Assembly (NCBI GenBank): GCA_031287845.1
Contig: JAITSI010000031.1
Location: 1 to 14,238 of the forward strand
DNA length: 14,238 nucleotides
Source: Puniceicoccales bacterium
Lineage (GTDB): Bacteria; Verrucomicrobiota; Verrucomicrobiia; Opitutales; JAIRLM01
Reading direction: 5' to 3'
Shown: positions 1-6,173 of the stretch, one piece after another
Position numbering within the stretch: position 1 is the first letter of the stretch
How the letters are laid out: each line of letters starts with the position of its first letter
Made by a program: the position numbers and the translations under genes
The notes under the pieces: model-generated
The model's database searches: none
Seen by the model: only the letters and a program-made list of their open reading frames with translations
What the model was told of the DNA's origin: nothing

Positions 1-411
1 CATTCATCCACCCGCTGCGTTTACGGATTCAAACTTCATTTGGCAATTAATGAAAGCGGAAAAATCATTGCCTTTCGCCTAACCAACGGGCAAAGGCACG
101 ATATTTGCGAGGCGGAAAATTTGCTCAAAGGCCTCTCGGGGACGGCGATTGGAGACAAAGGCTACTGTTCCAGTAAAATACGCGAGCGACTTGCAAAATC
201 TGGCATGAGGCTCATTACTACTGCGCGAAGAAATATGAAAAGCAAAAATACAGAGGAAGAAAAACGACTCCTCCGCCGACGAAATTTGGTGGAGAGAGTC
301 ATCGGAAAATTGAAGAGGCACATCGGTGATAGTTTCTCCCGTTTTCGAGCCTGGGGAGCTGTCCAGGCAACAATCGCCATCGGCATAATGACGGTAAATC
401 TAATGCCGTGA
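1..411 (+). CDS. DDE transposase, C-terminal part (IS982/IS5-like), cut by window edge
   Basis: This is the C-terminal part of an insertion-sequence transposase that cuts and rejoins DNA at the element ends. The frame is open from base 1, so the true start lies outside the window; the first in-window start-like codon (TTG at 40) is not the real start. The translation from base 1 reads VYGFKLHLAIN, the usual entry to the catalytic fold. It continues with GDKGY, which carries the second catalytic Asp, a basic stretch RRNMKSKN, and LVERVIGKLK, which carries the catalytic Glu. The layout resembles IS982 or IS5-group transposases; the family call is from memory of motifs only. The stop at 409-411 is followed by no terminal inverted repeat that I can recognise. 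The neighbouring minus-strand ORF runs into its last codons, so the element end may have landed in that gene. Confidence 0.85.
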   Translation, partial: HSSTRCVYGFKLHLAINESGKIIAFRLTNGQRHDICEAENLLKGLSGTAIGDKGYCSSKIRERLAKSGMRLITTARRNMKSKNTEEEKRLLRRRNLVERVIGKLKRHIGDSFSRFRAWGAVQATIAIGIMTVNLMP

Positions 412-918
412 GTTTTGCAAGTGACATTGAATTATTTCATTCTTTCGTTTCATGGTAGCTTCCGATGCCACATCTTGCGGCGGCACGGGACAGGGAGAAT
501 GGCCAAGCGTTTTTTCAGGCCGGGGCGGTGGTGGTTCCGGAATTTGGAGTGGAGATTGTTTCGCTGTGCGCACGGAAGGATTTTGTGTCCGTATCGGCGG
601 TGGCTGAGGGGGAAATTTTTCCCGGGAAAAATTTGGTTCAAGGAAGAGTGCGCCGGCGGAAGCCTGGGAAAAAGCGGATGAGGCAAGGCTGCCGGGTAAA
701 GATTCGGCCGCCCCGGCCTTGGTGCTCCGGTCGTGGGCATCCAGCGCTACTCTAGCGTTTACAGTACCGGAGGTCCAGTCGGATGGTTTGGGCGGTAGAG
801 TGGGAGAGACGACCTTGGAAGATTGCGCAGGGCTGGCAGCGGCATTGGCATTGGGATCCGATGGTGCAAGCTCCGTGAAGCGTGTTTGCTGCGTCAGCGG
901 AAGTTTTTCCGTAAACAT
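400..918 (-). CDS. Hypothetical Pro/Ser/Ala-rich disordered protein, possibly truncated by the IS
   Basis: I recognise no family. The 172-residue product has no hydrophobic segment. Its N-terminus (MFTEKLPLTQQTR) is followed by a long low-complexity region rich in Pro, Ser, Ala and Asn, with poly-proline stretches such as PPQPPP and PEPPPPRPE. The last residues are read from the end of the neighbouring transposase gene, so the original C-terminus may have been lost to the IS insertion. The ATG at 918 has no clear Shine-Dalgarno sequence. Several frames are open in this region, so openness alone is weak support. In favour of a real gene: it has the same strand and similar Ser/Thr/Pro/Asn-rich N-terminal character as the 484-residue protein upstream. 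It may be the unstructured N-terminal remnant of another membrane or secreted protein, or non-coding. Confidence 0.35.
   Translation of the reverse strand: MFTEKLPLTQQTRFTELAPSDPNANAAASPAQSSKVVSPTLPPKPSDWTSGTVNARVALDAHDRSTKAGAAESLPGSLASSAFSQASAGALFLEPNFSREKFPPQPPPIRTQNPSVRTAKQSPLQIPEPPPPRPEKTLGHSPCPVPPQDVASEATMKRKNEIIQCHLQNSRH
613..634. repeat. Perfect 22-bp palindrome
   Basis: The arm AAATTTTTCCC is followed immediately by its exact reverse complement GGGAAAAATTT, with no loop. It lies inside the doubtful minus-strand ORF at 400-918. It has no T-tract placing it as a terminator. It could be an operator-like site or a by-product of base composition; short GGGAAATTT-type strings recur elsewhere in the window. 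Confidence 0.6.
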
Positions 919-1145
919 GGTCTATGAATTTTAACCATTTTGCCTGGCTTGGTAAATGTTTTTTTCCGTGGAGCGTCCGTTTGCCCCTCTTTGGGCCGGC
1001 GCCGGAGCGGCCAAGCGAACCATCTGTTTCCCCGGCCCAGTTTTTCCAAGTGCCGATTTAGATGCCGCGCAAATTTCAGATGTGGAGAGGGATCCGGATA
1101 GCCGCTTCCGGAATCGCGGTGATGGCAAATTCCATGGCGCATGGT

Positions 1146-2600
1146 TCAAGGTAGTTCCGGCGAAGGTGTTTCCACGAAAGGTGTTTCCAAGGAAGGTATT
1201 TCCGGCGAAGATATTTCCGACGAAGGTGTTTCCGACGAAGGTGTTTCCGTCTCCGCATTCTGCGTGAGAGATTCATCGTGGAAATTTTCTCCGAGTAACT
1301 CATTCGTGTCCAAGGGATACGATGAAGTCTCCCGTCTCGGCACGGCGCGGGCAAGCTCGTCGACAAGGAACGCGGCATCTCCCTTGAGCCTTTCGATGCC
1401 TTCCCTGGACATGTCCCCAACGGCACAGGCGAGGGCCTTACTGAAACTGTTGGCGTCGTCAGAATTCAACAAAGCTTGAACTTCAGCATTTTTTTTCTGC
1501 GACAGACAGTTCGCCAGGGGTGCCCCCTTATCCAGCAGGGTTTTTTGCAAAAATTCTTTGCGCGTCTCGGCCGGCAAGCGATTCAGGCTAAAGATTAGCG
1601 CCTCGGCCGCTTTCCCGCGCTTGGACCGGTCCATAAACATTTCGACGGCGCGGCCGATGCAAAGGCTGACGAGCACGCCTCCCAGCGGCCCGATGGGAAA
1701 GAGAAAGCTGCAAAAGATCGCGATAGTCCCGGCAACGGCGAGGATCGATAGGCCGACCGCGAGGCATAGCACTATCTTGGCCACGGTTGCCTTCGTTTGC
1801 CTGGCGGCATCCAGGATTTTTTGGGAATCTGCCCGGGAGGTCTTGACTCCAGTGGCCGTGCCCGTTCCGGTCGTCCCGGCCGGGCGCACAAAAGTTGTGG
1901 TGAGCATGGCCCTATCCGCCAGCTTTTCGAGCTCGTCCGTGGGCATTCCCTCGACAAGGTATTCGAGGGCAGCCTCTTCGCAATTCACTGCAACTTTTCC
2001 CTCACCTTTCACATCACCCTGTCCTCCATTTTTCTCACTGTCTTTCTCCCCAATGTTTCCCTCAAGTATGCTTTGAAATTTCTCGACCTTTTCCAGGGAC
2101 AGATAGCTCGGCAGCTCGCCATTGGGTCCGCCCCCTACAATATTTTGTAGAAAATTTTTGCGGTCCTCCTTTGTCATTGAATTTAGGGATTGGACCAGCG
2201 TATTGGCCGCATTTTCACGCCTGGCCATATCCCTCTTCGAGGGCAGCGCATTTTTCGCGCAGAAGCCGGCACTCTGGCCCGCCGCAATCGAAAGGGGGAC
2301 CGTAATGTAGGCAAAGGGAAGAAAAAATGCGGCGACCGCGGCGAGGACGATGGCACATGCGCCGCCAATTCCCCACAGGAGTGTTTTTATCGAAAACTGG
2401 CCCTTTTTTTGGGCAGCTTGCCGAATTTTTTCGGAGGAAATTTTGTCATTTTTGAGCAGCGTCGTAGCGCTAGTATCCGTCGACTTCGTAGCATTCGAGG
2501 ACGAGCCTGTGTTAGGAGCAGGGATGCTACCTATGGCTGATGGTGTTTGATAGTGCATGGTAGAATTTGTTCTCTGCAGCATGACAACCGGCCCATCCAT
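1146..2600 (-). CDS. Hypothetical membrane protein with two tandem hairpin-plus-helical modules (Inc-like layout)
   Basis: I recognise no named family. The 484-residue product has a Ser/Thr/Asn-rich tail (1-55), then module 1: a basic helix, a hydrophobic hairpin (about 73-114) and a helical domain (about 121-235). Module 2 repeats this: basic helix (about 260-272), hydrophobic hairpin (about 274-320) and helical domain (about 325-420). The copies align directly: NTLVQSLNSMTKEDRKNFLQ at 133-152 against EALIFSLNRLPAETRKEFLQ at 333-352, and KIRQAA against KILDAA ahead of the hairpins. The C-terminus (about 450-484) is a Glu-Thr-Pro-Ser repeat encoded by 15-bp units. The ATG at 2600 is chosen because GGAGG lies 6 nt upstream. 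Paired hydrophobic segments are typical of chlamydial Inc proteins, but no homology is shown and no secretion gene is present here. The helical domain also resembles the C-terminus of the 12970-14058 protein. Confidence 0.85.
   Translation of the reverse strand: MDGPVVMLQRTNSTMHYQTPSAIGSIPAPNTGSSSNATKSTDTSATTLLKNDKISSEKIRQAAQKKGQFSIKTLLWGIGGACAIVLAAVAAFFLPFAYITVPLSIAAGQSAGFCAKNALPSKRDMARRENAANTLVQSLNSMTKEDRKNFLQNIVGGGPNGELPSYLSLEKVEKFQSILEGNIGEKDSEKNGGQGDVKGEGKVAVNCEEAALEYLVEGMPTDELEKLADRAMLTTTFVRPAGTTGTGTATGVKTSRADSQKILDAARQTKATVAKIVLCLAVGLSILAVAGTIAIFCSFLFPIGPLGGVLVSLCIGRAVEMFMDRSKRGKAAEALIFSLNRLPAETRKEFLQKTLLDKGAPLANCLSQKKNAEVQALLNSDDANSFSKALACAVGDMSREGIERLKGDAAFLVDELARAVPRRETSSYPLDTNELLGENFHDESLTQNAETETPSSETPSSEISSPEIPSLETPFVETPSPELP
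1155..1244. repeat. 15-bp tandem repeat, six units, in the 3' end of the 484-residue gene
   Basis: Six consecutive units of the type TTCCGRCGAAGGTGT start at 1155, 1170, 1185, 1200, 1215 and 1230. The units at 1215 and 1230 are identical and the others differ at a few positions. Because 15 is a multiple of three, the array keeps the reading frame and encodes five-residue units of the type E-T-P-S-x on the minus strand. It is a candidate length-variable coding tract. Confidence 0.9.
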
Positions 2601-2606
2601 GTTAGC

Positions 2607-2611
2607 CCTCC
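2607..2611 (-). promoter_or_regulatory. Shine-Dalgarno site of the 484-residue gene
   Basis: On the minus strand this reads GGAGG and lies six bases before the ATG at 2598-2600. It decides that start over the in-frame ATGs seven and fifteen codons in. Confidence 0.75.
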
Positions 2612-2713
2612 CGGCGGGGAAGGCAAAGCAAATTGACCAATTGCCCGTCGGGCCCGATTAAAAGCCCTGCCTCCGGCTCCGCTGCCCCCCGCTTTCCCCG
2701 GGTGAACGTTTAC

Positions 2714-2870
2714 GGTCAGGACCCGTAAAACCGGTCCGCCGGTTGACGATGGGGCGGCGCCCCCTCCACGGAGTGTCGCTGCATCGATGCCGGGGGAGGC
2801 GGAGCCGGGGACAAGGCCCCCAGTTGGCCCTGGACGGCCCTCGAGGCCCTCTCGCTTCCCCCGATTATCG
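2714..2870 (+). repeat. GC-rich interspersed repeat, copy A, forward half
   Basis: It begins GGTCAGGACCCGTAAAA and continues GGTCCGCCGGTTGACG, then GGGGCGGCGCCCC, CGGAGTG, the CAGTTGGCC stretch and the CGAGGCCC stretch. The same blocks occur in the same order in copy B after thyA (from 12723), and the 5' part occurs inverted in copy C (4012-4088). The unit contains several small GC hairpins. No coding sequence is evident. A further fragment sharing GCTGCCCCCCGCTT lies just upstream (about 2675-2710), so the spacer between the two accessory genes (2601-3069) is largely made of this family. Strand is arbitrary. Confidence 0.85.
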
Positions 2871-2885
2871 ATAGTGCGGTATTCC

Positions 2886-2990
2886 GTGGGCGGGGGATTG
2901 GAAGAGGGGCGCGGCAGCCCCCGTTGCGACCTTCCGGCTTCCCGGCCGGCCGGCCCGGTTGGGGGCGCTGCCCCCCGCTTCCCTCAGATG
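2886..2990 (-). repeat. GC-rich interspersed repeat, copy A, inverted half
   Basis: Read on the minus strand, this segment matches the distal part of copy B. The shared blocks include GGGGGCTGCCGCGCCCCT and CCAATCCCCCGCCC of copy B, in which only one or two bases differ. Together with the forward half it makes copy A a head-to-head composite, separated by a short unrelated stretch around 2865-2885. It ends shortly before a more AT-rich stretch leading to the stop of the 3070-3792 gene. Confidence 0.75.
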
Positions 2991-3069
2991 AATGCCTCAA
3001 CTGCAAAACAAGGCAAAAAATTTTTAGACAGAATTTCTTGCCAAAAAGGCATCCTGCGATTTCAGTGCC

Positions 3070-3792
3070 CTATATCCACTGGTTTGTGTCGGTGACATAT
3101 GCAGGGTTTTCATCGGGAATCTTTTGTTTGCCATGCTCATAGGCTTCATCGGGATTCTTCTTCTGTTCGCGTTTTATGCATGCAAATCTCCAGAGACAGG
3201 TCCCAAAGATAGCTAGTCCAAAGATGGCCGCGCAGCCACACACGGCGACCGCCGGCCACAGAACAACAAGTGGAATAAGAGCAATCGTGAAGAACAAAAC
3301 CACTGTCACAACCGCAGCAATCGTTGCCAAAGCCGTGACAGCGAGCCCACTGACCAACAAAGCTTTTAGCTCTTTTTCGGCAGTCGCCATTTTTATTTTT
3401 AGCTCATCATTTGCTGTGTTGCCAATGTTAGTACTATTCCCAATCAACGTCCGTTGCAACACTTGCACCATGGTCGAAATTGGCAAGGTGCTAAGTGTTC
3501 CGATCCTTTCGTAAACAGGAAATTTACTGACATATTGTCTGTTAATACGACCCGCAAGAAACCACAGCCCAAACAGTGGTAGCCCGATTGGAGCCCACGC
3601 GATGGCAACCACCGCCAGGAGGGGGATGGCCATCAGCTCGAGAATTTTTGTGACAACGAAAAAGACCTTCTGTCCGGTGGTAACTGTATTTTCTTTGATC
3701 AGATTCGGAAAATCCGCGATCGGGCACGTCGCCAATTCGCCATAGGACACGCTCACGGGAGGTTTACTAGAGAGAATTGGTGCGGGAGGCAA
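3070..3792 (-). CDS. Hypothetical membrane protein with two hydrophobic hairpins (Inc-like layout)
   Basis: I recognise no named family. The 240-residue product has a Pro/Ser-rich N-terminus (1-35), a first hydrophobic pair (about 43-63 and 66-82), a polar Thr/Asn-rich middle (about 85-140), a second and longer hydrophobic pair (about 145-203), and a charged tail rich in Lys, Glu and Pro (204-240). Two bilobed hydrophobic regions with soluble ends resemble inclusion-membrane proteins of intracellular bacteria, by layout only. The start is uncertain: the longest reading starts with TTG at 3792, without a ribosome site. GTG at 3756 is an alternative that places a shared upstream motif (3784-3799) at the same distance as in the 12970-14058 gene. 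It lacks the helical module of its two neighbours. Repeat copies A and C lie on its two sides. Confidence 0.8.
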   Translation of the reverse strand: MPPAPILSSKPPVSVSYGELATCPIADFPNLIKENTVTTGQKVFFVVTKILELMAIPLLAVVAIAWAPIGLPLFGLWFLAGRINRQYVSKFPVYERIGTLSTLPISTMVQVLQRTLIGNSTNIGNTANDELKIKMATAEKELKALLVSGLAVTALATIAAVVTVVLFFTIALIPLVVLWPAVAVCGCAAIFGLAIFGTCLWRFACIKREQKKNPDEAYEHGKQKIPDENPAYVTDTNQWI

Positions 3793-3799
3793 GAAAAAG
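3784..3799 (-). promoter_or_regulatory. Candidate shared upstream motif of accessory membrane-protein genes
   Basis: The plus strand reads GGGAGGCAAGAAAAAG. A near copy, GGGAGCAAGAAAAAA, lies at 14086-14100 ahead of the third accessory gene, and a looser one (GGGGAAGGCAAAGCAAA) ahead of the first at about 2616-2632. If the 3070-3792 gene starts at GTG 3756, the motif begins 28 bases upstream of the start, the same distance as in the third gene. Function is unknown and chance similarity is possible. Confidence 0.25.
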
Positions 3800-4211
3800 A
3801 ATCGAGCCGCTGCGGTCCGGATGGAACGCCATTACCCTGGAAGCGAAGCCCGCAAATTTTCTTTCGCATCGGGTGCCGGGACCCGAGATTCGTTCCCAAT
3901 TTCCGGTGATCCAGGGCCTCTATTTTACTCCGTTTTCTCCAATCGAACGGCGCTAGGGGTCAGGACTCGTAAATCCACACCCTTTCCATCCGGAGAAGTG
4001 GCCGATACGGACTCTGCGGAGGAGTGCCAGAGGGGGCGCAGCCCCATCGTCAACCGGCGGACCGGGTTTGCGGGTTCTGATCCTCCGGGGCGTGCCGTCC
4101 AATTCCTTCTCCTGCAAGGGGGTGCGGCAGGTTCCGCCCGAAGCCGCCCGTACTTGCCCTGGCTTCCCAGCGCTCCCGGGGGACGGCGCTGCAACGGCCC
4201 CTGCGGCGGCT
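3793..4211. other. Gene-free spacer between accessory gene and mrdA
   Basis: No convincing gene is visible in these 419 bases; the open frames on both strands look like shadows. The part at 3793-3953 is the leader side of the 3070-3792 gene, and I see no strong promoter there. Repeat copy C fills 3954-4088. The part at 4089-4211 is GC-rich and trails the mrdA stop codon; it has small imperfect GC hairpins but no T-tract that would make a clear terminator. Confidence 0.6.
3954..4088. repeat. Interspersed repeat, copy C, short form with inverted ends
   Basis: The left end reads TAGGGGTCAGGACTCGTAAA, nearly identical to the start of copy B (12723). The right end, read in reverse, gives GGATCAGAACCCGCAAACC, then GGTCCGCCGGTTGACGATGG and GGGGCTGCGCCCCCT, the start of the unit again. 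This copy therefore carries two 5' ends of the same unit facing each other, about 130 bp apart, like a small element with terminal inverted repeats. The inner part (about 3976-4011) is unrelated to the other copies. No ORF. Confidence 0.75.
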
Positions 4212-6110
4212 TCAATTCCGGTCCGTTTCCCGTCTTGCGAAGAACGCCGCCAGGATTTTCCGCGCCACCGGGGCGGCGTCGCTGCCACCCGCGTAGGATC
4301 GGCCCGCCTCGGATTCGCGCAGCATCACCGTGACCGCCACGGCCGGTGCATCGGCCGGTGCAAAGGCGGTGAACCAGGCCAGGTGGCTTTGTCGCTGGCC
4401 GTCGCGGATCTGGGCCGTGCCGGTCTTGGCGGCGATGGGAAGGTCGGGCAGCTGGCAGCGGCGCCCCGAGCCATACTCCACGCACTCCACCATGGCGTCC
4501 CGCAGGGCGGCGTAGGCCTCGCCGTCCAGTCCCAGGGCTTGGCTGGAAGCAAGCGGCTGGCTGCGGAGCAGCAGGGTTAGCGGAGTCCTTTCCCGGTTGG
4601 CGGCGATGGATGCGGTGAGGGCGTTGATCTGGGCCGGCGTGACAAGCAGATAGCCCTGGCCGATGGCCAGGTTGGCCGTGTCGCCGTCCGTCCAGGTGCC
4701 GTGGCCCCGGGCCTTTTTCCACGCCGGGTCGGGGACCAGCGACCGGGTGGTTTCATTGGGCAGCTCGATGCCGGTCGGGGCGCCGAAGCCCAGGCGCCGG
4801 ATTTCCGCCAAAAAGTCGGCCAGCGGCACGGAAAAGATGCGGTCAATGACCAGGGTGTTGCAGCTCTTGGCGAAGGCCCGGGTGAACGGGATGGGTCCGC
4901 GTTCGAAGTGATTATTACAGCGGATGATGCGATTCCCCACCCGGGTTTGGCCCAGGCAGGGATGTTCCGTGCCGCGGTCGACGGCGCCGTGGCGGAGCAG
5001 GGTTTCCACGGAGACCAGCTTGAAGATGGAGCCGGGCGGGTAGAGTCCCTGGGTGGCCTGGTTGAGCCACACCCCGAGCCCGGTCAGCTCGGCGTAGGTC
5101 CCGGCGGAGATGAAGGGGGTGAGCCGGTTGAGGTCATAGGATGGGGAATTGGCCATGGCCAGCACCTCCCCCGTGCGCACGTCGGTCAGGATGGCGCAGC
5201 CCACCTCATCGCCCAGCGCCGCCTCGGCCACCCGCTGCAGCTCCAGGTCCAGGGAAAGGAACACGTCCTCGCCCCGCCCCGGCTTTTGCGAAAAAAGCAG
5301 CTGGCGGCAACTGCCCGCCGGGTCCACGATCCAGATTTCCCGGCCGTTCCTTCCCCGCAGCTTTCCGTCCAGGGCCAGTTCCATGCCGGACCGCCCCGCC
5401 AGGATGCGTTCGCCAAAGGTGCGCAGGGGAAATTTCCTCGACGCTTCCCCATCCGCCACCGGCGCCGCATAGCCGATGGCGTGGGCGGCCAGTGAACCGT
5501 TGGGGTAGTGGCGGGAGATGTGGGTCTCCACCTGCAGGGGCCCGCCGTCCGGAAGGATTTCCACCAGGTGGGCCAGCTCCTCCTCGCCCAGGTCGCTGCG
5601 CAGGGAAAATGGCAGCAGGGGCGTCTGGGCGAAGTGCCGGTCCAGCGCCTGGCGCTGCAGGTCAATGGGTTTGGAAAGAAATGGGGCGATGGGCTGGAGC
5701 AGCCGGCGCAGGACGGCCAGGCGTGCCAGGGAGCGTTCCCGGGCCACGTCCACGGCCAATTCCCGGTCGCGCAGCCGGCGCATGCGGCGCCGGCATTCGC
5801 TGGAAAATTCCTCGCGCAGCTCCTGCAGGTAGACCACCAGGTCGAAGCGGGGCCGGTTGCCGGCCAGGAGCTGTCCCCGGCGGTCGTAGATGTTGCCCCG
5901 CGGCGCCGGCCGTAGGATGCGCCGGCAGCTCTGCCTCCGCTCCAGTTCGCAGAACTTTCGATGCTGCACCACCTGGCGCAGGATGAGTCCGCCGGCCAGA
6001 TAGAAAAAGACGGCCCACACCAGCCCCTGGAGCACCGCCATGCGCCAGCGCCAAGGCTCTTCCCCGCGCCCCACCGGATTCCAAGCTAGGGGCCCATTTT
6101 CCGCTGTCAA
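4212..6110 (-). CDS. mrdA: Penicillin-binding protein 2, peptidoglycan D,D-transpeptidase
   Basis: This class B penicillin-binding protein cross-links peptidoglycan in the periplasm during cell elongation, normally with RodA. Numbering from the longest reading (632 residues), it has one N-terminal membrane segment (25-47) and the family signature RGNIYDRRGQLLA at 71-83, opening the dimerisation domain. The transpeptidase domain carries the catalytic SxxK motif S361-I-F-K364 within PPGSIFKLVS, the SxN motif S416-C-N418 and the K562-T-G motif. Length and motif order fit MrdA. The start is uncertain: TTG at 6110 is the longest form, GTG at 6074 and ATG at 6041 (residue 24, just before the membrane segment) are alternatives, and none has a good ribosome site. 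It is divergent from the yhaM-like gene. No rodA or mreBCD is in the window. FtsI is less likely because of the motif context and the lack of a PASTA tail. Confidence 0.93.
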   Translation of the reverse strand: MTAENGPLAWNPVGRGEEPWRWRMAVLQGLVWAVFFYLAGGLILRQVVQHRKFCELERRQSCRRILRPAPRGNIYDRRGQLLAGNRPRFDLVVYLQELREEFSSECRRRMRRLRDRELAVDVARERSLARLAVLRRLLQPIAPFLSKPIDLQRQALDRHFAQTPLLPFSLRSDLGEEELAHLVEILPDGGPLQVETHISRHYPNGSLAAHAIGYAAPVADGEASRKFPLRTFGERILAGRSGMELALDGKLRGRNGREIWIVDPAGSCRQLLFSQKPGRGEDVFLSLDLELQRVAEAALGDEVGCAILTDVRTGEVLAMANSPSYDLNRLTPFISAGTYAELTGLGVWLNQATQGLYPPGSIFKLVSVETLLRHGAVDRGTEHPCLGQTRVGNRIIRCNNHFERGPIPFTRAFAKSCNTLVIDRIFSVPLADFLAEIRRLGFGAPTGIELPNETTRSLVPDPAWKKARGHGTWTDGDTANLAIGQGYLLVTPAQINALTASIAANRERTPLTLLLRSQPLASSQALGLDGEAYAALRDAMVECVEYGSGRRCQLPDLPIAAKTGTAQIRDGQRQSHLAWFTAFAPADAPAVAVTVMLRESEAGRSYAGGSDAAPVARKILAAFFARRETDRN

Positions 6111-6126
6111 GGATGGCGCTCGCCGC

Positions 6127-6155
6127 TTGACTTGGCGCCCGCTTGCCCCAATTTG
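6127..6155 (+). promoter_or_regulatory. Candidate promoter of the yhaM-folD-lpxB cluster
   Basis: TTGACT at 6127-6132 resembles a -35 box. At a 17-base spacing the -10 position reads AATTTG, a poor match. It is the best candidate in the short space between the divergent mrdA and yhaM-like genes. Confidence 0.25.
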
Positions 6156-6160
6156 CCCAC

Positions 6161-6169
6161 GGGGAGAGG
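6161..6169 (+). promoter_or_regulatory. Shine-Dalgarno site of the yhaM-like gene
   Basis: GGGAGAGGA ends four bases before the ATG at 6174. It fixes that start instead of the upstream in-frame TTG at 6132. Confidence 0.8.
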
Positions 6170-6173
6170 AAAA

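Noticed and set aside
1155..1244. Possible CRISPR array
   Set aside because: The repeats are contiguous 15-bp units without spacers and lie inside a coding frame; no cas genes are in the window.
956..1267. Plus-strand ORF with repeated KVFP units
   Set aside because: It lies antisense over the 15-bp tandem array; a repeat unit that is a multiple of three keeps several frames open. The minus-strand gene has a ribosome site and modular structure.
2787..3095. ORFs on both strands across the repeat A region
   Set aside because: They are composed of the GC-rich interspersed repeat and of Pro/Arg/Gly-rich sequence, and are not preserved as frames in copies B and C.
3925..4722. Long minus-strand ORF over the end of mrdA and repeat C
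   Set aside because: It overlaps the conserved transpeptidase domain in another frame, is rich in Pro, Arg and Gly as GC-rich shadows usually are, and resembles no family.
4701..5986. Long plus-strand ORFs opposite mrdA
   Set aside because: Antisense shadows of a GC-rich gene; the minus-strand frame contains all penicillin-binding protein motifs.
6105..6110. TTGACA on the minus strand as a -35 box for mrdA
   Set aside because: The same bases form the TTG that may start mrdA, and no acceptable -10 sequence lies 16-18 bases downstream.
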